NCBI GenBank assembly: GCA_033065855.1
Contig: JAVXUO010001305.1
Location: 1-64,000 of the forward strand
DNA from: Escallonia rubra
Taxonomy: Eukaryota > Streptophyta > Magnoliopsida > Escalloniales > Escalloniaceae
Reading direction: 5' to 3'
DNA length: 64,000 nt
A program made the position numbers and the translations under genes. The notes beneath the pieces were generated by a model. The model had not been told where the DNA came from, made no database searches, and saw nothing but the letters and a program-made list of their open reading frames with translations. The first letter of the stretch is position 1, and each line of letters begins with the position of its first letter. Shown piece by piece: positions 57,686 to 64,000 of this stretch.

Positions 57686-57870
57686 ATAATTTTTGGAACA
57701 GAATCGCATTTTCTTATACAAAATCAACAAAATCAAAATACAATATAAATAATATCACGTTACAAAATACATTAAAATTAAAAATTGGTCACCTAAGGAA
57801 TAAGGGGCTATGGGCCCAATCCCATGCAAGTGGTTTGAAACAAAACCAATAAAATACAACAGTTTCCTAA

Positions 57871-58212
57871 TCAGAATTGCACAAAGGGCATAGGCCATCC
57901 ACTGATAGGCTTCCTCTTCCGCAAATAAAGTTCAAAAATGATAAAAGTATAATAGAATCTATAGGATGTGTTTGACAAACTTTATTGTTTTAAGTTTTGA
58001 CTTTCAAAAAATTAAGAAAATAAACTATTTGTGGTTTTTATTTTTGGCTAAACTTCATGGATGTTTGGCAGAGGTTTTGTCAAAATTAGTTTCCATATCT
58101 TTTCTCCTTTTCATTATTCTTCTTTCTTTGATGCAACCCTCCCCAGCGCAACACAGACCGCCACCAACGGTTCGCCCCACTTGGCCACCAACCACCATCA
58201 ATCGCTACCACC
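57871..58212. other. Intergenic; possible MITE fragment
   Basis: From 57965, GTTTGACAAACTTTATTG resembles the end of the possible MITE at 42625. The other end was not defined. No gene. Confidence 0.4.
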
Positions 58213-58218
58213 CGCCGT

Positions 58219-58340
58219 CACTACAAGAAAAACAGCCTTTAGAGATAAATTTTTGGTGACGGATCGAAATTCGTCGCCTAAGAAACTTTTTGCGATATAT
58301 GCTGCACTGTGTTGAGAAACCTGAAGGCGCCAGCAACGAG
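58219..58340. mobile_element. CACTA left terminus fragment
   Basis: CACTACAAGAAAAACAGCC followed by TTTTTGGTGACGGATCG and a GTCGCCTAAG motif has the form of a CACTA end with subterminal repeats. No matching right end TTTCTTGTAGTG is present in the rest of the window. The hAT element at 58349 lies just inside it. Confidence 0.55.
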
Positions 58341-58348
58341 ATATTCTC

Positions 58349-58971
58349 TAGGGGTGCAACTTGGGCGGGCTGGACGGGCCCAAGGGTTAGACCATGACCA
58401 GCCCACTCTCCAAAAGCCATGCCCATGTCCAGCCTAGCTTATCTACGGGCCAAATAATATGTGTCTACGTCAAGCCCATCAAAATTTTGGTGGATACGGG
58501 CTGGACGCGGGCGGTCCACGGGTTGTCCATGGTTAATAATTACTTTTTTAAAAAACGATTCCGAAACATATCATTGACCATCCAACTCTACAATTCAATC
58601 ATGATAATGAAATAAAGTACATTAAAATCTCAAAGAACTTAAATATAAGCATGGAAACAACTATTTGGGACATAATGAGAGAGAAAAAGATAAGAATCTC
58701 TAATCATATAATAAGAAATAAAGTAGAAAAAGTAAAATCTTCAAATTTCTTTAAACATGAATAAAAGTGGAAACCGTCGCTCAACCTGGTTCAAAAAAAT
58801 AAGACAAGAATATGAGCATACCTTTCGCTTTGAGGCTTTGACTTTGTCGAAGTGGGGGCTGAGAGTTCAGAAAGTATAAAAAAGAAATAGAGTACTATTC
58901 TATTAGGTTAAGAGTTTGAGGGTCGAGATTGCATAGACTTATGTGATCCACGGTTTTTAATGACGAAAGGA

Positions 58972-59020
<49 letters not shown>

Positions 59021-59208
59021 AACGGGCTGGTTTTCCCACGGGCTAGACGGGCTTGTAAAAACCTTTACCCGTGTTCGGCCCATATTTTTAACGGGCTCAA
59101 AATTTTGAGCCCACGTCCACCACAGTCTCTACAAAAGTAAGTCCATGCCCATATTTTTGCGGGCTGGCACGGGATGTCCACGGTTATCCGGCCTAAGTTG
59201 CACCCTTA
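58349..59208. mobile_element. hAT element, TSD ATATTCTC
   Basis: The ends TAGGGGTGCAACTTGGGC and, reversed, TAAGGGTGCAACTTAGGC are inverted repeats. The 8-bp duplication ATATTCTC is perfect (58341-58348 and 59209-59216). The arms hold repeated GGGCTGG/GACGGGC motifs and the centre holds a TA microsatellite (58977-59016). It is non-autonomous. Confidence 0.87.
58977..59016. repeat. (TA)n microsatellite
   Basis: Twenty TA units inside the hAT element. Confidence 0.95.
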
Positions 59209-59289
59209 ATATTCTCCACAGACCGCATTTTCTTAAAATTACTGGCAGCCTCCAAATCAAACTCTTAGGATTGATCCCGTTTCTTTGAT

Positions 59290-60540
59290 TCAGAAGATTT
59301 GATCCGAAGAAGATGCAGAAAATGCAGTACTCGTGACACCAGCTACAGCAATCAACCCAACATTATCGCGAGAGCAAACCCGTTTAACCGCCAAAGGCTG
59401 CCCAGAATTCTCTGCCTCGATTCGCTGCTTTCTGGAAATTGAGGAGCGATTAGAAGAAGAGGAAGAATGACGTATACAGTCCAGCCTCGCATCAGTCACG
59501 GCCACATTCTGCTGAGTCTGTGCCAACCCCCCCCTCCCATACTCCAGTATCAATCCCATAACAGAATCATCAGGCCTGTTGATAACCTCTACTGGACTCA
59601 CTCCCGCAATACATTCACCCACAGGCACAAAACACGGTTTAACTTTCTTAGGAGAGACGTCCCTATCATTCCGTAAGATAGTATCTTGAGGTTTCCGTTC
59701 ATGGGTCAAATCCGACCACGAAGAAGAAGAGGAAGCAGTAAGATGAAGCCGATCGACACGATGACTAGTCCAAGCAATTTGCAAAACCTCCTCAGATTTC
59801 TCAACACAATGCAGCATATAATTAATTTCTAAGTCCTTGGAATTACCGTGGTCGCTTTCGGAATCCGATGAAAAATCCAGCTCTCTAAAAGGAAGGCGAA
59901 GCAGGTTTAAGGGCCGGACAAGAGATTAGGATCGGACATTGAACGGCCCTGCCTCTGTGTCATTTTTTCGAGGAAGGAGATGACTGCCAGATTGATCAAT
60001 ACCAAATGTTGGGCCGGCCTCAGAAAAGTAATACTGGGCTGAGTCCAAAGCTGCCGGGCTAACCAACAATGGGCTTGAAACTGACAGGAAATTAAATCCA
60101 AAAAGCCCACTCAAATGAGCAGTCTGGTCTGGTCCATCAACGAATCCAGCCCCACGCGCTGGTCCACTCCACACCCCCAGATGATAAGTGAGAAGCCCTG
60201 GTGGATCGTGCTGGCACCCAAATTGCAAAGTTGAGCCAGGTGGCACAGCTGACTCACCTTCTATTTCTTGCGTGGCATCCATTGGATGAGTCACCTCATA
60301 CACCGAATCAACTGCTGCCACCTCATCATCTCTCTCAAAATTATTGCCGGTCACCGCTGCATCTTCTGTCACCGATTCCGGAACCTTCCCAGAATCTGAA
60401 GAGACTGAACCTACACTCTCGATCTGCCGAGAAAAAACCGGTAGCCATAAGAACTCTCCGATGACAAAGCAAGATACTTTGGAATTCCATCTCGAACAAC
60501 AACTAGATCATTCTCGCTATCCACACTAGATCATTCTCAT
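59290..60540 (-). pseudogene. LINE ORF1 C-terminal region (minus), frameshifted
   Basis: Two minus-strand frames, 59926-60372 (148 codons) and 59290-59817 (175 codons), are consecutive parts of one Ser/Pro-rich, low-order protein. Upstream of the first, ESVGSVSSDSGKVPESV is still open. This is the style of the poorly conserved C-terminal half of plant LINE ORF1. The matching zinc-knuckle part lies beyond LTR D2 at 63265-63320, so D2 appears to have split the gene. Assignment rests on context and composition more than on a domain. Confidence 0.5.
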
Positions 60541-60796
60541 ACCAAACACCAACTTAGAGCCATTGTCATAGTCAATGAGATGCAAATGTTGGAATTTTCT
60601 ATAAATTGATCCTACCTTATTGAACCTGGTACTACAAGGTTTAATATGTAAAAAGAATCGATTATTTTGGTTGATTGGTTAGAGATATATTAACTCCCAA
60701 AGATTGGCATTTAATAATGTTGAAAAGGGTCATGATGTGAGTTCTCACATGACTTAGGAAATGGAAAGGTTAAGAGTATTTAAATGGCCATGACAT

Positions 60797-62068
60797 CAGG
60801 GGCGGACGCACGTTGGGGCAAGGGGGGGCTGAAGCCCCTCCTGGCTTCAGGGAAATTTTTTTTTTTTTTTTTGGGAATCGCGCTGACGCCGTTCCCAAGA
60901 TCCCGTTCCCCGAGGCCCAATCCCCAATACCCCGTTCCCCGTTCCTCGAGAGACCCACAAACACAATCGACTCTCTCTCTCACGGACTCTCTCCTGACCT
61001 TCACGGCTTCACCGGCGACCGGCGACCGGCGACTCTCCTTCACGGCTTCACTCCGGCGACGCCCTTGAAGAAGAAGAACCAGATCTGAGACCCGCAGTCC
61101 CTGCCTCCCGCAGCCGCAGCGACCCGCCCCTGCCTCCCGCAGACCCGCAGTCTCGCGGCCGCGAGTCCCACGCCGACGCCGACGCGACGCCGGCTGCTGC
61201 AGTGCTGCGGTGCTGCCGCCTGGCCTGGCGCCTGCCTCTCTTCTTGTTGTTTTGCCGTTTTGGAGCTTTGGTAGTTGGTACATTCTCTTCCAGTTCCAGT
61301 CTTCCTTTTTTAGTCATAGATGATAGATGAGCCGGGTACATTTTTCTATGTCTTAATGCCTAATGGGGCTTTATAGTTCCCAAGTTCCAACAGAGAAGGG
61401 GGTGGGTTAGGGAGTTCACATTAAAAAATAGAGTTCACATTAAAAAGTAGAGTTCACTGTTATCACTATATAATTATTATGGTGAATTGGTGATTAGTGA
61501 CAAAAGTAGAGTTCACATTAAAAAATAACTCTAAATAAGCACATTATTATTAAGTGTCAATTTTGTAGAACTGTACAAGCACAATTAGAAGTACTAATTA
61601 AGGAAAAAATAGTAATAATGTTGGCAACAAAAGTGAAATATTAAAGCAATGGAAATATTTTAATTTTTCATTCTCATTTTTTTTCTCTCTTTTTATCAAA
61701 TTAATGCAGGCACATGAAAGTTTAGACCAACACCTGTATTGGTGGCTTCAACTGCTTATCATAACTCATCATCAGCTGTTGTGACTCTTTGAGGTAATGA
61801 TTATATTTTAGTTTAATATGATAATATGTTAACATTTATATTTTAGTTTAATATGTTAAATTTAGTGTAATATGCTAATATAATAATATGTACAGTTATT
61901 TAACTATGTGAATTTGTGTTGAGATATTGAGATTTTATTTCAATGTGCGTGTGTTTTATTTGTATGTTTTATAAGTACACTTTATTTTTAATATTATTTT
62001 AAAAAAAAATTGATATCGGACATATAATTTTTGCCTCCCTCCTAAAAATATTCCTGGTTCCGCCCCTG
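60797..62068. mobile_element. hAT element, TSD CATGACAT, inside LTR D2
   Basis: CAGGGGCGGA and, reversed, CAGGGGCGGA are perfect 10-bp inverted ends. The 8-bp duplication CATGACAT is perfect (60789-60796 and 62069-62076). The left third is GC-rich with Arg/Pro-rich artefactual frames, and the right part is AT-rich with GAGTTCACATTAAAAA repeats (61405-61525). No intact transposase domain was recognised. Confidence 0.87.
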
Positions 62069-62845
62069 CATGACATACCATATTGTTCTAGAAACACATG
62101 GTGTATGCATTGTCATGCACTCGCACATGTGTAGTGCAACGCACCGCACACGTGCCGGCACCGGCGCTGGCGCGGACGCGGACGCGGGTGTAAAGACGTC
62201 ATTGGCACTTTTAAGCGCATTTTGCACTTCGCTCGTGCGCATCGTTGCTGTGAACGAGACTGGGTGTGACTTTTGGACTAAAACAGTGTAACTGCTGGCA
62301 AAAGAAACAGATTTTATGTTTCATTTAAATTTAAATGGCACATGTTCATGGTGTCTGTTAGTTCAGAAGGTGCACATGTTAGCTGTGTCTACAGATTGTG
62401 ACTGTTAAGTGACATCTGTATAGTCACTTATCTGTCACAACTGTTTGCACATGTTCATGACATATCATATTGTTCTAGAAACACATGGTATGCATAGTCA
62501 TGCACTCGCACATGTACGGTGCAACGCCGCACAGCACACGCGCCGGCACCGACGCCGATGAGGGTGAGCGCAAGGACGTAAAGGCGCTATTGGCGCTTTT
62601 AGGCGCACTTTGCATTTTGCACTTCGCTCGTGCGCATCGTTGCTGTGAACGAGACTGGGTGTGACTTTTGGACTAAAACAGTGTAACTGCTGGCAAAAGA
62701 AACAGATTTTATGTTTCATTTAAATGGCACATGTTCATGGTGTCTGTTAGTTCAGAAGGTGCACATGTTAGCTGTGTCTACAGATTGTGACTGTTAAGTG
62801 ACATCTGTATAGTCACTTATCTGTCACAACTGTTTGCACCTGTTC
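62069..62845. repeat. Tandem duplication of about 388 bp within LTR D2
   Basis: Unit 1 is 62069-62455 and unit 2 is 62456-62845. Both start CATGACATAYCATATTGTTC and share GCGCATCGTTGCTGTGAACG. They differ mainly in a CG-rich stretch of GCACACGYGCCGGCACCG type. LTR D1 shows only one copy. Confidence 0.85.
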
Positions 62846-63110
62846 AAGGCACCTTTTGATGTCTATAAATAGGGCTGATGGTCAGACGAATTTCACACTT
62901 CGAATTTCTCTCTTGCTCTCTCTCAAATTTCTGTATGTTGATTGTAATCTGCTGTAATCAACAGAGTTTGCCTATTTTATCTTCGGAGACAGATTTGCTG
63001 CTACCCTAAGCAGATTATAAGGGAACAAATACTGCTTTAAGGAAAGTGCGCAACGCATTCGACTCAGGCTTTTCAGTTCAGTTTTCTTCATACTGCCTTA
63101 TTTTCCAACA

Positions 63111-63440
63111 TCAAACAAGAAGTACGATTACAACCCGTGTTTGCAAAGGCCTGAAGAGTAGCCGTAAAACACGGTTCATCCCAATAAGCCACCATGGATA
63201 TGTGATCGGCCGAAGTATATCAAAGGCTCGCAATTTCCAAATGATTGTGAACCACCCTTAACGGCAGATCATAATTATCACAACAATGGCCAATCCCCCG
63301 CACCGATAACAAAGCCTAAAGATTTTCTCATAACGAGCTTAGAGCCAATGTGTTCCTCCATGAACAGATCGCACAAAAACCCCAGGGGTTTTTGAAGGTT
63401 GGCCTCCACCACAACATGACCACGGATATGCTAGAAATTA
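63111..63440 (-). pseudogene. LINE ORF1 zinc-knuckle region (minus)
   Basis: On the minus strand around 63320-63265 the sequence encodes CYRCG and, after a one-base shift, IGHCCDNYDLPLR. This matches the CCHC zinc knuckle at the end of the DUF4283 part of plant LINE ORF1. Upstream residues FMEEHIGSKLVMRKSLG are consistent with that region. It is probably continuous with 59290-60540 before LTR D2 inserted. Confidence 0.6.
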
Positions 63441-64000
63441 ACGACCACTAGTTGAAGCAATTAAGCTGATAATTGCCCTAAGTAAAAAAAAAAAACGCCC
63501 AATTAAGGTGTCCCTCCAGAGCATCCTGCGCCGATCAACCACCTCTTCATTTAGGCAACGCAAACGACCATAACTAGCCAAGGTGTTAGGCGACTCTAAA
63601 TACCTTGATTCAAACATGTTTGATGCCATATCCAACCCCGAAGCGAACCAACAACCACAAAACCAAAACTGAAAAAACACACTAGTAAAAAGCAAAGACC
63701 AAACTTGAGGAAGTAAAACCAGATGAGGGATGGGGAAGTCAGCGACAATCATTACCCAGTAGCCCAAGTCAGAGATGGAAGCGTACTATTGAAGCCACCA
63801 TCGCGAGATCAGAAAAGAAACAGAGCACTATCTTAGACGACGTTGGCTCTGTTTGAAAACGTTTTTGTTTTCAGTTTTCTCTCCAGTTTTGTAAACTGGA
63901 GAACAAGAACGCGTTTGACACATAATTTTCGTTTTTATTTTCTTTTCAGTTTTGAAAACCAGTTTTGAAAACATGACTTTTTTGAAAACTCCTATTTAGG
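63441..64000. other. Unassigned end of window
   Basis: A 109-codon minus-strand frame (63438-63767) has no domain I recognise. It could be 5' sequence of the LINE or unrelated. From 63850 a GTTTGAAAACGTTTTTGTTT-type end with AAAACTGG/CCAGTTTT arms starts a probable MITE that runs off the window. Confidence 0.4.

Larger units (their letters stand above)
55560..57870 (-). mobile_element. LINE remnant (zf-RVT and RNase H), split by a MULE
   Basis: On the minus strand, TTIHLIWNCHFSGACWF (within 56493-56287) matches the zinc-binding zf-RVT region. SWKGDSKCIVDMLRG, then VITYDCHSLGRSF and GNEIAQMLAEDARR (55845-55594), match RVT_3 RNase H. The MULE at 56431-57685 interrupts the element just upstream of the zf-RVT part. 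Frames are broken by stops, so the copy is dead. The right limit is estimated. Confidence 0.75.
60587..63110 (+). mobile_element. LTR D2 (copia-like), split by an hAT element
   Basis: It begins TGTTGGAA and ends TTCCAACA, a perfect 8-bp terminal inverted repeat. The flanks GCAAA and TCAAA match at 4 of 5. A TATAAATAG box (62864-62872) sits upstream of the probable U3/R boundary. No gag-pol or second LTR is seen, so it is a solo LTR. Without the hAT element it is about 1.24 kb, including an internal tandem duplication (62069-62845). D1 at 22845-23518 is a diverged copy of its 3' part. Confidence 0.72.

Noticed and set aside
60780-61283. 167-codon minus-strand frame as a gene
   Set aside because: It crosses the end of an hAT element and its GC-rich arm. 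Arg/Gly-rich composition and frames on both strands indicate an artefact.

Overview
The window is nuclear DNA of a flowering plant, most likely a eudicot; I cannot name the species. The signs are GT-AG introns, intronless family-1 glycosyltransferases with a plant PSPG box, an AT-rich background, and dense plant transposons (CACTA, hAT, MULE, TRIM, LINE, Helitron-like ends, solo LTRs). I see no tRNA, rRNA or CRISPR array.

Layout. (1) 1-13752: exons 2-10 of a plus-strand NDC1 gene (type II NAD(P)H dehydrogenase C1). The transit-peptide exon lies outside the window or was not found. Intron 6 holds a 137-bp TRIM-type solo LTR with an AAAAA target-site duplication (TSD). (2) 13753-15674: intergenic, with a decayed NDR/AGC kinase fragment. 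(3) 15675-23518: a nest of transposons. A gypsy-type LTR (C) holds a MULE-like element, which holds two more solo LTRs (A and B). The far end of another LTR (D1) follows. (4) 24136-28554: two intronless UDP-glycosyltransferases (UGT73-like). (5) 28555-41570: the 3' flank of the second UGT, full of insertions, then eroded minus-strand remnants (DFR-like, ribosomal protein eL32, LRR), an hAT element and a LINE tail. (6) 42126-46614: a CACTA element with a 3-bp TSD and a nested hAT element. (7) 46615-51365: Helitron-like ends, a hairpin MITE with a perfect 9-bp TSD, and a 724-bp tandem duplication. (8) 51366-52835: a third UGT, paralogous to the second along with its 3' flank. (9) 53063-64000: LINE pieces split by a MULE (9-bp TSD), an hAT element, and an LTR (D2) that itself holds an hAT element.

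How the genes relate. NDC1 is a housekeeping plastid/mitochondrial quinone reductase unrelated to the rest. The three UGTs form a local cluster. UGT1 keeps the usual His/Asp catalytic pair. UGT2 and UGT3 come from a segmental duplication that included about 3 kb of 3' flank, and both carry Thr where the Asp is expected. Different LINE, hAT and other insertions in the two flanks show that the duplication is older than those insertions. A broken DFR-like gene lies between the paralogues, so a working flavonoid-type cluster is not supported.

I found no clearly undescribed biological system. The most unusual points are the shared Asp-to-Thr change in two otherwise intact UGTs, the four-level transposon nest, a 126-bp direct duplication around a 395-bp insert, a MULE with an array of telobox-bearing palindromes, and a nearly perfect hairpin MITE.
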